A program made the translations under genes and the position numbers. The notes beneath the pieces are model-generated. The model made no database searches. It saw only the letters and a program-made list of their open reading frames with translations, and was not told where the DNA came from. A stretch of 64,000 bases of DNA, taken from assembly GCA_019973155.2 (NCBI GenBank), contig BPQB01000027.1, forward strand, positions 310,001 to 374,000, read 5' to 3'. Source of the DNA: Phanerochaete sordida. Taxonomy: Eukaryota > Basidiomycota > Agaricomycetes > Polyporales > Phanerochaetaceae. Below are positions 34,253 through 45,975 of the stretch, in pieces. Numbering within the stretch: the first letter of the stretch is position 1; each line of letters opens with the position of its first letter.

Positions 34253-37139
34253 CTATCGTGGGGCGAAGATAGCGACGAGGATGATGAAGGGGATGTAGGT
34301 GAAGAGGGCGACGACGGACATGATGCGGCAGCGGAACCGCCAGGTCCTCGCGTCTGGGGTGAAACATGAACACGGCGCGGAAGAAGGTATAGCAGCAGGA
34401 CCTACCATGCTCGACCTGCGGATCGTCAACGGTCACCCCCTTCTCCGTGTCCGTGTATCCGACGCGGCGAGTTTCCGGTATGGGCAGGAACGACGCGATC
34501 CACCAGAGCGGGAAGAGGAGGAAGCCAGCGAAGAAGATCCAGGCGTGCAGCGACGAGCCCTCTTCATCTGCGGAGCCTACTCGTGGCACCCATGGTGTCG
34601 GATGAACCCTTGGCGGCCGTCGGGGGTCTCGCATGTGATAGGTACTCGATCGGCTAAGCGAAGGTGGGTGCGGTGCTATGACAGCAGCGACGGGTATCGA
34701 CGTTTGCGAAGGGCTCCGCCGCGATCCTTTCCGCGAGTCGGCGACAGAGGGTGCGATGGAAGAGACAATGGATTGTCGCAACGACCGAGTCGAGCCATCA
34801 CGGTTGGACCCTGCACGAGACAGCGCACGGACCGCAGGTGAGACGGCGGGGTTGTTCCGGTCTGCGGTGCCGTATTGCGCAGAATTCGGGCGTGAGGAGC
34901 CGGGAGTGGGGGCAGGTGAGGTCGACGAGGACAGGCGGACACGTTTGCGCTGTTGATATGCCGAGGGCGGACCAGAAGACTCAGATATGTGACGAACACC
35001 TGGAGGCAAAGCGACTTGAGCGTGCCCTAGCAAAGCCGAGGCGATGTACTCACGTTTGTTCTCGACTGGAAGGATGAATTTGGCATGCTGGTTCTTCTGG
35101 TCCGGTGGCGTGATGTCGATCTCCTCGGCTTTCCGCTTGCCCTTGTTGTTCGTCGGGGTCTCCATGACGCTAGGGAGCGCGGGCTCGCTCGAGTGTCGTG
35201 CGGGATGCCGTGCACCTGATCGTCTTGGGGGCACGGACAGGACATATTGCTGCGACGACGGACCGGCCTCCTGGCTTTGCGTGTTCGGATTTGAATGGCG
35301 TAGAATGCTCTTGCGAGGTGTCCGGGACCCTGCGGGTCTAGGCAGTGTCGCGCTGTAATGTCCGTGGTTTCCACCCTCCTCCAACGTGCTCGTTCCCCCC
35401 GCGCTCATCCGTCTCTCGACCTCTGCCACGCCTGCAGGCTTCCACGATAGCGGTTTATCTCCGTTGGGAGGTGTCGGCGGTTGCTTGTCTTCGCCCTCAG
35501 CTTGAGCTGTGACCGCCCGGGTGAGGCAGGAGTGCAACGAAAGATAGGGAAGTGACTCACCCTCCGGAGGTGTGGGCTTGGAGTGGGGGCTGGGAAGCGA
35601 AAGACGAGGTCTCGCAGTCTCGCCTGAGCCTGCAGGCACGTTTCGCACACGAGGTATGATGTCGGGTTCGGAAGACGCCGTCGTCGCCAAAGAGGTCTTT
35701 ATACCACGGGATTTGCCGATGGTCTCATCACCCAGCGAGAGCCGGAGAATCTCCTTCGATACCTCCGCCGGCCAGCCAAAGTCGCGCTCGCCGTTCGTCG
35801 CGAGCACACCAGACGTCGCCTGCTGAGAGTTCCACTCGGCGCTGGGGCGCCTGGACTTCGTCGACTTTGGTGTCGAACTTTTGCTGCGCTGACGTGAGTC
35901 TGGCTGGAACAATTGGCGAACCTTGGGTAAGCTGGCATAGGAACGAAGGGAGCGTCGCGACCTCGCCTCCGGAAAAGGTACAGAGTTCTCGTCAGGGACA
36001 TCATCATCTGTCTTCCGGCGACGCCGCGGTGGATATGTCTTTGGGTAGAGGTCTGAGTCGTAATGACGAAGGGGCGGACTGTGGATATTAGTAGATAATT
36101 CGCGTAAAACAGGTTGCGATCGCGAAGCCATGTTAGCGACAAGCTCGGGATGGCTCAATGGAGGCATGGGTGGGGGAGGAGACGCAGATGCGGAAATGTT
36201 CTGGGATGTGGTGAAAGCAGAGAGACGTAGTGGGGATGTTTGTCCGAACGTTTGAGGAGAACTGAAATCGAGATCGAACGTTGTAGTAAGAGGAGTATGT
36301 ACAGTAGCAACCGGTGAATGACTGGAGTGTGAATGTGATGATTGAGTTGTCGGGGAGCGCTTCATTGAGTTTTGTCGTGACGAGATCGTATCTGGTGAAG
36401 GAGGGCGGTCGTGGGGCGGGTCGTCCAAGGTAATGATGTGGGATTCGGATCGATGTTGAAATGAAGAGGAGTATGAGGTGGCCGGTAAGGCTATGGAGGA
36501 CTCGGAAGCATACGACGGTCGACCTTCAGATATGACCGAGGAACCAAAGGTCCGTGTCCCGAAAGGTCCACTGAGATCCGACCTACGGGGAATCCCGAGA
36601 GTGTCGACGCTCCCAAAGGTCAAGCCAGTTCGTGTCGACTGCTGATCAATTCTCGATGAGCGTGGGGAGGTACCTCCATGTTGCCGTCCAAAGGTGGACC
36701 ATACACCAGAGGTCGCCAGCCGACGGGAAAAGCGAGAGAAGTTGAGCTTGCTCTCACGGAGCGAAGAGCATTCCGAATGAGCCGCAGGAGAACTAGACCG
36801 CGATCGGTCTTGCATAGGCAGAGCAGATGGACCTGCGTCCAAGGAATGAACGCTGAGCAGTGCGGGGCTTGACGAGCGTCGCCCGCGGACCGGCGGTGGG
36901 CTGAGACCGTGCTCGCCTAGATCGATGACGGAGAAGCTATCCATGAGCTGCTGCACTTCGGGCAGGATCTTCTGGTCCACAGCTGTATGCGGTGGCACGT
37001 CTGGGCTGGCTGGGAAGACTGGAGAGACTGGAGAGACTGGAGTCTCGGGCCTTGAAGAAGCACCGTCGTCAGATTGCGCAGTCGAGTTCGTAGCTTGACT
37101 GATGGCCCTGCCTCGAAGACGGGCAACTAGAGAGTGCAT
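34253..37139 (-). CDS. Conserved fungal serine-rich protein with two C-terminal TM helices
   Basis: Function unknown. The long, Ser/Pro/Arg-rich, low-complexity N-terminal region (about 850 residues, likely disordered and phosphorylated) begins at the ATG 37139 with MHSLVARLRGRAISQATNST. The conserved end has LHAWIFFAGFLLFPLWWIAS as TM1, ETRRVGYTDTEKGVTVDDPQ, then, after a last intron (GTAGGT...CCCCAG, about 34340-34410), DARTWRFRCRIMSVVALFTY and IPFIILVAIFAPR-TAG as TM2. Reading through this intron gives a spurious end at 34230. Two other 54-bp in-frame introns are likely at about 34997-35050 and 35507-35560. From memory the C-terminal block is shared by proteins called serine-rich protein in many fungi, which suggests a membrane-anchored regulator with a large cytosolic arm. 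It shares a 500-bp divergent promoter with the epsin gene. Confidence 0.85.
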
Positions 37140-37647
37140 GTCGGAGTCGGCGAAACGGGCGCACTCGACGATGGCCTAAGCGCATATAACGACTCATTAA
37201 ACTATATGAATATGTGTAAGGGTGTAATGACTTGCCTGAGTATATGTTCTACGCGTCCGCGAGATATTCTGACCCAAATGCTCTCCACGATCCTACCAAT
37301 CCGAGACGCGATAGAGCACTGCCGGAGTGCTGTCAGCTCGCCTTGCGAGCACCGTGACGTGTCGTGAGCGTCGTGAGTCGGACGTCGTAGAGTCCGCCGC
37401 TGGATGAGCCGTCCTTGACGAGTCTTCGTGCGACGACGAGACGTGGACGTCGGAAGGCAGGAAATACGCGACTCAAGCAGCTCAACTCTATTCCCCGAAA
37501 GCGGCAAGGGTCCGGGGAACCCCTAGCCTAGGGTTCGCGGCCTGTAACATCACGTCTCGGCCGACCCGGCCGTCACGCCGCCCGTCGCGTCACGGCTGCC
37601 GCACTGCTTGTCGCCGTCCCTCACGTTCCCCACCCACCTCGGCCACC
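37140..37647. promoter_or_regulatory. Divergent promoter of serine-rich gene and epsin gene
   Basis: 508 bp with no gene. GC-rich near the epsin start; includes the palindromic CCTAGCCTAGG-like patch at 37522-37532. No TATA box close to either start. Confidence 0.4.
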
Positions 37648-39692
37648 ATGGATCGCCTTGAGTCCCTCGGGAATACGCTCTCCAACCTCACCATGTACGA
37701 TATCAAGAGCATGTACAATCAGGTGCGAACGGAGAACTGGAAGCAGCGGGAAACGTTCTCATACGCGCGCAGGCCAAGAACGTTGTACTCAACGTCAGCG
37801 AGATGGAGGCAAAAGTTCGCGAGGCCACGAACGACGAACCATGGTACGTGCTGCCCATCTTGTTCTCGCTCTGCGCTCACGGAATACTTCAGGGGTGCGA
37901 GTTCCACGCTCATGCAAGAGATCGCGCAAGGGTAGGCTCTCATTGCCCTTCATCTGTTCTCCGTCGCTTATGTCCGTGTGTTTCAAAGCACCTTCAATTT
38001 GTGAGTAAGATTTGTTGATCTTGTAGGCGCGACTTATCAACTTTCCGCAGCCAAAACTTCAACGAAATCATGCCATGTATCTACGCCCGCTTCATGGAGA
38101 AGGAGGCGAAGCAATGGCGACAGATCTACAAGGTTAGTCTCTGTACTCTGCTATGAGGATACAAAGCTCATGCTTCCAGGCCCTGCAACTTCTCGAGTAC
38201 CTCGTCAAGAACGGCAGCGAACGGGTCGTTGATGATGCACGTTCCCATATCGCGACGATCAAGATGCTTCGCAATTTCTACTACATCGACGAGAAGGGCA
38301 AGGATCAAGGACTGAACGGTAATTGCACTTGTTACAACCCAAGGTTGACGGTTTGCTGATGCCATGTCTCACAGTCCGCAACCGTTCGAAGGAACTGGTT
38401 GAGCTGCTCAGTGACGTAGAGAAAATTCGCACGGAGCGCCGGAAAGCCAAGACCAACAAGAGCAAATACACTGGCGTCGGAAACGATGGCATGAGCTTCT
38501 CGTCTGGCGGAAGCCGCTACGGCGGGTTCGGAAGTGACAGCCTAGGCTACGGAGGATCCAGTAGCGGATACGGTGGAGGCGGTAGCGGCAGCTTTGGCGG
38601 TGATTACAGCAGCCGAGGTCAGTATATGCGCTTTAATGAAGATCTATTGGGCTCATACGTGTCTCAGATTACAACGACTACTCATCTGGCGGCGGTGGCG
38701 GCGGTGGAGGTAGCAGCAGCGGTGGCTTCAGAGATACAGCCTCCAGGAAGAACTTCGAAGAGTACGACGCTGGGGACGATGATGTCGTGTCTGCCCGTCG
38801 CTCGAACTCGCTCCGTGGCTCTGCCTCTTCGCCCGCGCCGCGGCGCAGGGGCACCGGCACACCGAGCACACCTGTAACTCCTGCGGCGCCTGAGAAGCCT
38901 AAGGCGTCTCAACCAGTGCCAGATCTCCTTGGCTTGGACGACGACGACTTTGCCGCGCCGGTCGCTGCTCCCCCAGCTCCTTCTGCGCCAAAGGCTCAGG
39001 CAACTACTGCGCCAGCTCTCGACCGTGAGTGCTTCGAGTCATCTCACGCGTTCAGCTTCGCTGAGCATTTTTCCATAGTCGTTGATGACGACTTCGACGA
39101 CTTCCAGGCTGCTCCTCCCTCCGCCGGCCCTGCCGCCACTTTCCTGGGGTCTACCCCCGCAGCTCCAGCGAAGGCCACCTCACCTCCCCTTCCCCAACAG
39201 GCCAACGCTAACTTGTTCAACATGCTGTCCCCTGCTACCACTAGTTCCCCACCGCCCATGCAAGCCAGCAGGGCCCCATCCTACATGGGCGCCGGTATGG
39301 GCTCTACCATGACACCCGCCGCTGCCCCGAACTACACCTCCCCGATCATGACTGCCAACGCGCCGGCGCGCCAGAGCTCATTTGGCGGTGTCTCCACGGC
39401 GCCCACCACTCCAGCCGCTAGACCCGCGTCGTCTGCTGGTGGCTTCGACGACCTGTGGTCGATGTCGCTCGGCTCCTCTGCCCCCAAGCCTCAGCAGTCC
39501 TCGGGGCCGGCCAAGTCTATTCAGGATCTGCAAAAGGAGAAGGCGCAGGCCGCCATCTGGGGCCAAGGCCAGCAGGCAAGGCCGCCCATGGCTGCGGGCT
39601 TCGGCTCGTTCGGCAGCGCTCCCGCCAGTGGCTCGTCCAACGCTGCGCCGCCCTCGTCCTCCGGCAACGGGATCGACGACCTGCTGTTCTAG
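37648..39692 (+). CDS. ENT3: Ent3/epsinR-type ENTH-domain clathrin adaptor
   Basis: Epsin-like adaptor for vesicle traffic between the trans-Golgi and endosomes. The ATG at 37648 has a GGCCACCATGG context. The ENTH domain spans roughly residues 15-160: NLTMYDIKSMYNQ, VVLNVSEMEAKVREATNDEP, GASSTLMQEIAQ, FNEIMPCIYARFMEKEAKQW, ALQLLEYLVKNGSERVVDDA, TIKMLRNFYYIDEKGKDQGL, VRNRSKELVELLSDVEKIRT. Then come a Gly/Ser/Tyr-rich linker, the clathrin-box-like DLLGLDDDDF, the acidic-phenylalanine motif DDDFDDFQA (typical ligand of GGA/gamma-adaptin ear domains), NPF-free Ala/Pro-rich DNA-encoded linker, GGFDDLWSMSLGS, and the end GNGIDDLLF-TAG. The ear-binding motif and lack of UIM motifs favour Ent3/epsinR over Ent1/2. 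About six introns. Confidence 0.93.
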
Positions 39693-40495
39693 TCGATTCC
39701 GCGTATCGAACGACGTGCTCCCTCTATCTCTAACAGGCACACACCGTGACCCTCCTGCCCCTGCTACCGTTTCCCTTCTCGTTGTTTACGTCGCTTTATC
39801 GCTGTTCCTGGAATACATGGAGGTCAATATGATCACACAATACGCCGTGCACCTTGTGACACGGCTCGAGGGCCCGATAGGCAGCGCCGTCTGCGGTACG
39901 TGCCTTGCCCGCGAGACTGATGTTTACAGTGCCCAGACAGCGCAGTACGCCCTCTTCGCTTCGAAGCCAAGAACTTCACCACAGCGACCACCGCCTTTCC
40001 CACAGCATTCGCTTAACTCCTACACTGGAGACGTTCACCTTCCACCCGCTGGTGAGCTCAGGCGTCTGCGCTGGATCGTCGCAGGTATGAATTTGACTGA
40101 TAGCGAGGACGCTGTAGCATGACCGACCAACCTGACCGCCATGCGCACAGGGCCCCGCGCCGACTGTGCGGGTGCAGTCGTCGCCGCGACAGTGCGATAC
40201 GGCCTCGTCGCGATCGGCGGCCCTGCTGCACCCTGCACACTTCGCTCCGATCAACGAATGGGCATACATCGGTCATATGGCCCCGCATCATTTCAGCTAT
40301 CTCACCTGCTCGCTGCGCGTTGGCATCAGCACGCGGTATGCGAGGAACTGCATTTGCGGCGTCTGCGCTGATGGGGTCAGCCGCCGCGAGAAGTACAAGA
40401 AGCGAGACGCGTCGAACCCCGCAGGCTTTCGCTTTGTCTCCACACCCGACGTCGACGCAGCTGCCAGCACAGCACCCGCCCGCGCCGCGCTCGCA
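39693..40495. other. Intergenic region upstream of the second GH20 gene
   Basis: About 800 bp without a credible gene. A frame upstream of 40496 is open in phase with the hexosaminidase, but the signal peptide begins at 40496, so it is treated as leader or promoter. Confidence 0.5.
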
Positions 40496-42490
40496 ATGTT
40501 CTCCAAGGCCAAGCTCGTGCTGTTCGCGACCCTGCTCGCTGCGTTTGCCCCCGCGGACGCCCTCTGGCCCCAGCCGCGCACGCTCGAGGAGGGCGCGACC
40601 GCGCTCAAGCTCGCGGGCAGCTTCGACATCACCATCGACGGCAAGATCCACAACGCGCCCACGGACCTGCACCAGGCCGTGCTGCAAGCGAAGAACTACA
40701 TCAAGGACGACAAGCTCGGGCGGCTCGTCGTCGGGCGCGGCGCGGTCGACGCCCCTGCGTACGCGAAGGCGAAGTCGCTCTCGAAGCTCACGCTGACGCT
40801 CGGCGGCGCCGCGCACCCCATCGCGACGGAGGCGCAGAAGGCGCCCGAGGCGCGCGACGAGGCGTACACGCTGCACGTCCCCGACGACGGCTCCGGCGCG
40901 ACGCTGAGCGCGAACACGACGCTTGGGCTGTACCGCGGCCTGACGACGTTCACGCAGCTGTTCTTCTTCAACGCGGGCACCACGTACCTGCTCAACGCGC
41001 CTGTCCATATTGAGGATTCCCCCGCATACGTAAGTTCTGTCAGCTTAAGCTTCCGAGAGGGGCTGTAACTGACCTCGTGCCGACAGCCGTACCGCGGTTT
41101 CATGCTCGACACCTCGAGGAATTTGTGAGTGTGACCCTCCGCCATATGATACCAGCAGTGCTTACCCGTGCCCAGCTTCCCTGTCGCGGATATCAAGCGT
41201 ACGCTCGACGCGATGAGCTGGGTCAAGGTTCGTGCTATCTTCCCCTGCGGTCTCGACATGCCGTTAAACAAGCTCGGAAGATCAACCAATTCCATTGGCA
41301 CGTGGTGGACAGCCAAAGCTTCCCGCTTGAGGTGCCCGGCTTCCCAGAGCTCGCGCAGAAGGGCGCCTACGACGCCAACTCCGTGTACAGCGCACAGGAC
41401 GTTTCCGACATCGTGTCCTACGCGGGAGCGGTGAGCGTCCATCTTCCCGCTAGCCTTCATGACGCCCCTCGCTTACGGCCTTGGCACAGCGCGGCATCGA
41501 CGTGATGCTCGAAGTTGACACCCCGGGACACACGTCTGTCATCTCGAAGTCGCACCCCGAACACGTTGCGTGCGCCGAGCTCACCCCTTGGGCGACCTAC
41601 GCGAACGAGCCTCCCGCCGGCCAGCTTCGCCTCGCGTCCGACGCGACCACGAAGTTCACCGCGGACCTGCTCTCCGCCGTGGCGAAGCTCTCGCCGTCGA
41701 CGCTCTTCAGCACCGGCGGTGATGAGCTCAACACGAACTGCTATCTTGCGGACGAGCCCACGCAGGCTGCCCTGAACGCGACCGGCAAGACCCTCGAGCA
41801 GGCTCTGGACACCTTCACGCAGGCATCGCACAAGGCGCTTATTGCCGAGGGCAAGACGCCCGTCGTGTGGGAGGAGATGGTGCTTGCGCACAATGTCACT
41901 CTTTCTAACGATACTCTTGTCTTGTAAGTCAGATCTCGCTAATTCCACTGGCGCTAGGTCTAATCTACCTCTTACAGGGTCTGGATCTCCTCCGATGACG
42001 TCAAGGCCGTCGCGGAGAAGGGTTTCAAGCTCATCCACGCCGCCTCCGACTTCTTCTACCTCGTAAGCCCAGGATCCTTCCCATCCATGAACAGCACCTA
42101 ACATTAAATCCGCAGGACTGCGGTGGCGGAGGCTGGGTCGGCGCGAACCCTCTCGGGAACTCGTGGTGCGACCCGTTCAAGACGTGGCAAAAGTCGTTCT
42201 CGTTCGACCCGACGGCGAACCTGACGGACACCGAGGCGCAGCTCGTGCTCGGCGGGCAGCACCTGCTCTGGACGGAGCAGTCCGGGCCGCAGAACCTCGA
42301 CCCGATCGTCTGGCCGCGCGCGGCGTCGTCCGCGGAGCTGTTCTGGAGCGGGCCCGGCGGGAACCTCTCGACGGCGCTCCCGCGCCTGCACGAGGTCGCG
42401 TACCGCATGCGCCAGCGCGGTGTCCAGGCGATCTCGCTCCAGCCGGAGTGGTGTGCGCTGCGCCCTGGGGTCTGTGACTTGACGGCTTAG
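40496..42490 (+). CDS. Secreted beta-N-acetylhexosaminidase, GH20, copy 2
   Basis: Exo-acting chitin/glycan hexosaminidase, secreted. MFSKAKLVLFATLLAAFAPA is the signal peptide, then ALWPQPRTLEEG. Motifs in order: DKLGRLVVGRGAV, TLGLYRGLTTFTQLFF, PYRGFMLDTSRNF, FPVADIKRTLDAMSWVK, INQFHWHVVDSQSFPLEVP, RGIDVMLEVDTPGHTSVISK, FSTGGDELNTNCYL with the catalytic Asp-Glu (about 41725), VVWEEMVLAHNVTL, DCGGGGWVGANPLGNSWCDP, LLWTEQSGPQNLDPIVWPRA, and QPEWCALRPGVCDLTA-TAG. Fewer introns than copy 1: the exon from 41490 to 41922 covers most of the barrel. About 555 residues, intact. The two copies share every motif but differ widely between motifs, so the duplication is old. They are separated by two unrelated genes. 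Confidence 0.95.
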
Positions 42491-44686
42491 ATGGGATGTG
42501 TTGGACGCTTGCTTTTGGGATGGGAGACTGGGACTTTTGAGAACATTTCGTGAGCTACTTACTGCGACTACTTTCGTCTTGGATAATGGATCGTTGTGCG
42601 TCTTGCATGTATGATCACCCCTTGAAGTCTGTTAATCCTGTCCCTGTATCGACGCAGGGGGCATGCCGAAGGCGTCCTTGCTTACTCGCGACTCTTGTCA
42701 GGACTTGGTACGTTATCTCATGTCCACCTCTTCCCTCAAGTCTGAAATGGTGCCAGCCTGGCCTCGGCGGCTTTAATTATGAAGCGCAGGCATTTATCGA
42801 AGCCCTACCCACCGCTCTCGCTGGAAGTGATCGGAGCCTTCTTGCAGGCGCATTCGAGCCGCATCTACGCGGAGTGTCCGAGTCTCATCCACCCACGGTG
42901 GGCACCAATCCGCGACAAGCTGCTTCTCCGCTTGCTTCTTCGCCGGCTATAGCACCCGTGCCTTTCCCGGACTCTCTTCCCCCGGCCCTTGCTAAGGCTG
43001 ACAATCATAGGGACAAAATGCTGCTTTTGTGCCATCGTGTAGATGAGACTCCGACAGCGAGTCGCGACAATACTGCAAAAGGTGGATCCAGATTTAGGCG
43101 ATGCGGAACCCAAGTCCTGAATCGAAATAGCATCTGCCTTTTGATCTGATCATACCTGGATCGAGTATCACACTGTCGTCGTCCATCCTAGACATTCTAT
43201 GACATAAGCTACGTACTGATACTCGGCTCTATTACAGATAGAACTACCGCGTCTCTTCGAATTCGTGTGTGCAGATTGTCTCTGGTGTGAGCGCGGCTCT
43301 TTCCGTATACTGTACACCGCAACCACTCTAATTCTGGCCCAGAGCAACATCTTTCGGAGCCAACTTCTAGCAGAGCACACAGCGCTGTCCTGAATTGCCT
43401 GGTTGTGTTACTACTCAAGGTGCCTTCGGCGGTAGGGAATCCTGGGCCCGCTAGCAAGTGCCGGTGGTCAACAATACGGGCGCCTGGCGGCCCGATGCAA
43501 CCTCAGATATACTCCTACTACCGCTCAAGTGTGCGAAGATCACTGCAACACAGCAGCACACAGTCGACTAAAAAAGATTGGCATCTCCGGCTCCGGTAAC
43601 GAACTCGGACATCAATCGGAGCTCCAGAATCTTGTAGAGCAGGTACAGTACATCGATCTACATATGTTTCACCACATTTGCAAAGAATATCTGCAGATGC
43701 ACGGAATGCAACGAAACTTTGTTGAGAACTAATGTAAGCAGACACGTCATTATTCGGGCTTGAAAACCTACTTGTACAGGTGCGCCACGGCTGACCGGAT
43801 CCAGACAGGATACAACCTCGTGATATCCAACGGCCGTTGTAGGAGGCTCCTGTCCGTGAGCCCTGGAAGCTCGCTAAGAACATCCCGGACCAGGCAGCTC
43901 CGAGTTCGCAATCCGTCAGTATGCTAAACTCTCTGCGGCGAGTGCGACGACGCATCTGCCGTAGCTCGCCGAGAAGCTTCGATATCCAAGACCGCGCCAC
44001 TGGAGACGGAAACATCTATCGTTATTCGGTGGGCTGTACCTCAATAATATTGGGTGCGTGCCGAGACGAGCCCTGCCTTCAGGCCTCCAGATACGGTACC
44101 AGTGACCCTCGATATCTGCGTCGTTTCTACTGAAAATCGCCAGCGCATTGACCGTAATACAGAATTCACGGACCTTTCAACGCGACTTGCATAACAGCGT
44201 TCCCCCGGTCACGGAGCACTGGTGCTATTTCCAGCAACAGCCCGCGGGCGATGCACCTCCGAGGGGCTGAAGCTTTCGTACCGAACGCGTTATGTCATCA
44301 CAATGTGTGCTGCGCCAGAAACGCGCCCCATTTCAGCGGCTCTCTTACGATATGTCCGTCGTTGGGACCGAGGGAATGATTACGTAGGGCCACATCCACA
44401 TTCCATCGCTGTTCGGCTTTCATCCCGCGTGCGAGTGGAGGCTTAGCAAGCTGTCGCCGTGTGTGCAAGAAGTACTTTGGCGGGTAAGCTGCACGCCTTC
44501 GCGCCCACTTTGTCACATTGTATGTGTTCCGCGACATGTCTAATAACAATTTTCACTGCGCAGGCATCACGAGCCATGTGCCCACAACATAGCATGTCGG
44601 AAAATCCAGAGGCCACTGGCTAGGGTCCCCTGTTCGAAAATGTGATGATACAAGCACTCACCGCCCAAAGTTGTTCTAGGACTGAG
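42491..44686. other. 2.2-kb region without a recognised gene
   Basis: Start of the gene-poor accessory part. Short open frames on both strands show no motif, signal peptide or paralogue within the window. I cannot exclude heavily decayed gene remains. Confidence 0.5.
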
Positions 44687-44694
44687 TATAAGAG
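44687..44694 (+). promoter_or_regulatory. TATA box of the small gene at 44780
   Basis: TATAAGAG in GAGTATAAGAGGTAGC, about 90 bp before the ATG, giving an expected leader of about 55-60 nt. Confidence 0.5.
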
Positions 44695-44779
44695 GTAGCA
44701 TCGACATTGCACAGAATCTCAGCAAGATCCACTACTCTGCAAGAACCTCCGCCTCGCACAGTCTTCGCCAATATCCCTC

Positions 44780-45192
44780 ATGAGCCAGGGAAATTACGCT
44801 AGGCGAGTCACCGTACACCCCTCGTCTATTATTTTTGGGGACTAACGTGCCTCGTCTTTGCTTAGCTCTTCGATCGGCTACGCCAGGGAATCCCAGAGCT
44901 CCCAATGGCAACACGGCTACGGAGACAGAGGTCTTAGAAGGTATATACCAAATTTGGACCATATTTTGCCGCACATCGGTGCAGTCACTCATCTACTGCA
45001 CAATGTAGCAGCTCGTCTAGCCATCCCAGACAATACCCAATGCCTGAACCTCGTCCATATCATGTCCCTGAGTCTTATCGGGTCGAAAACCATCACGCCA
45101 TGTCCGGCAATAACGAGCACACTTACCCGCCCGGACAGCCGACACACGCCGGCCTCTACCCAGCCAACGCACCCGCACAGACAGGCATGTAG
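44780..45192 (+). CDS. Small low-complexity protein, about 100 aa, three exons
   Basis: Not recognised. Reconstructed from three exons in one consistent phase. Exon 1 (ATG at 44780) is MSQGNYA. A first intron runs from AG|GCGAGT to TTGCTTAG with an ideal CTAAC branch point (44802-44865). Exon 2 gives SSIGYARESQSSQWQHGYGD and RGLR. The second intron is GTATAT...GTGCAG (about 44942-44985). Exon 3 gives HSSTAQCSSSSSHPRQYPMP, EPRPYHVPESYRVENHHAM and SGNNEHTYPPGQPTHAGLYP, ending APAQTGM-TAG. Composition is Ser/Gln/His/Pro/Tyr-rich with no signal peptide or membrane helix, so it is probably disordered. The first intron would be GC-AG; the only GT donor in the area throws the frame off. A TATA box supports a real transcript. 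No counterpart is seen elsewhere in the window. Confidence 0.55.
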
Positions 45193-45409
45193 CTCGACTA
45201 GTCGGGCAAGAGAAATCCTAACATCGGTATAGCGCCTTCCAGTACTTCTCGAGCTCAAAACAATATCCCCACCGTGTGGGGAGATGAGCAAACCCAGGTG
45301 CCAAATGACAAATGCTGCTGCACAATCATGTAGGAAGACTGTGGGGGTCCGGGGAGATATCGATTCTCAAAGTATAGATATATCGAAATGACGGTGTAGG
45401 TTATTATAC

Positions 45410-45860
45410 AGAATAAATTTACGAGCTTATCTAACTGCGGTCGCTGCGGCCCTCTGTCTACATTTGTCCGCGCGCGGCTTCTTGCGCAATTTCCGCATGG
45501 CTTGCATGGTGCTGCAGTTGATTTGCACTTGCTCGATCGCCTCCGATGAGGTATCGTTGCTTTCATTGTTCCGAGGTTGTAGCCGAGGAACTAGGCGGAC
45601 TTTGCGACCTGGCCCTCAAAGCTGCTCAAGAGCGCGAGCTTGCTGTCCCCAGCTGCGAGGCGCGCGATCTCCTTTATGTATGCCTCGCTTTCGCGCGCGT
45701 ACTCGTCAAGGACGCCCGGCGCGACGGTGCGCGGGAACTAAGTTACTGGGCCGTGCGCGCATCCTATGCAGGCGCTGCATCGCCTTCTCGTAAGGCCGCT
45801 TTTTGTGAGGCGGTGTCGCATTGGGTCGTCGTGTCGCACCTGGAGGCATAATGACTGTCA
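45410..45860 (-). pseudogene. Relic of the 3' end of an AIG1/GIMAP-like GTPase gene
   Basis: Aligns on the minus strand with the last exon of the GTPase at 56905-58840. Shared blocks in the same order (plus-strand text): GTCCGCGCGCG (45467 and 56968), CTGCAGTTGATTTGCACTTG against CTCTGCACCTGCG, CGATCGCCTCCGA/CGATCGTCTCCGA, GAGGTTGTAG (45571 and 57078), GACCTGGCCC, GAGCGCGAGCTTGCTGT, GCGAGGCGCGCGATCTC, GCGCGCGTACTCGTC (45693 and 57196), GCCGTGCGCGC (45751 and 57257). Several single-base insertions and deletions break the frame, and no G domain is left upstream. It is therefore a decayed fragment, not a gene. Confidence 0.8.
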
Positions 45861-45975
45861 CTACATGGGTTCGAGCCAACTTGGATATTTGAACCCGAAT
45901 TCGGAACCTGCTCCCGGTCACACTAGATTATGTTCCGCGAAAGACGGTCATGTCCAAAATGAATACATTGATGAT

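Noticed and set aside
40166..40495. In-frame extension before the second GH20 gene
   Set aside because: It would bury the signal peptide that starts at 40496.
43518..44015. 165-codon minus-strand frame
   Set aside because: No domain, no paralogue in the window, no good start context; treated as chance.
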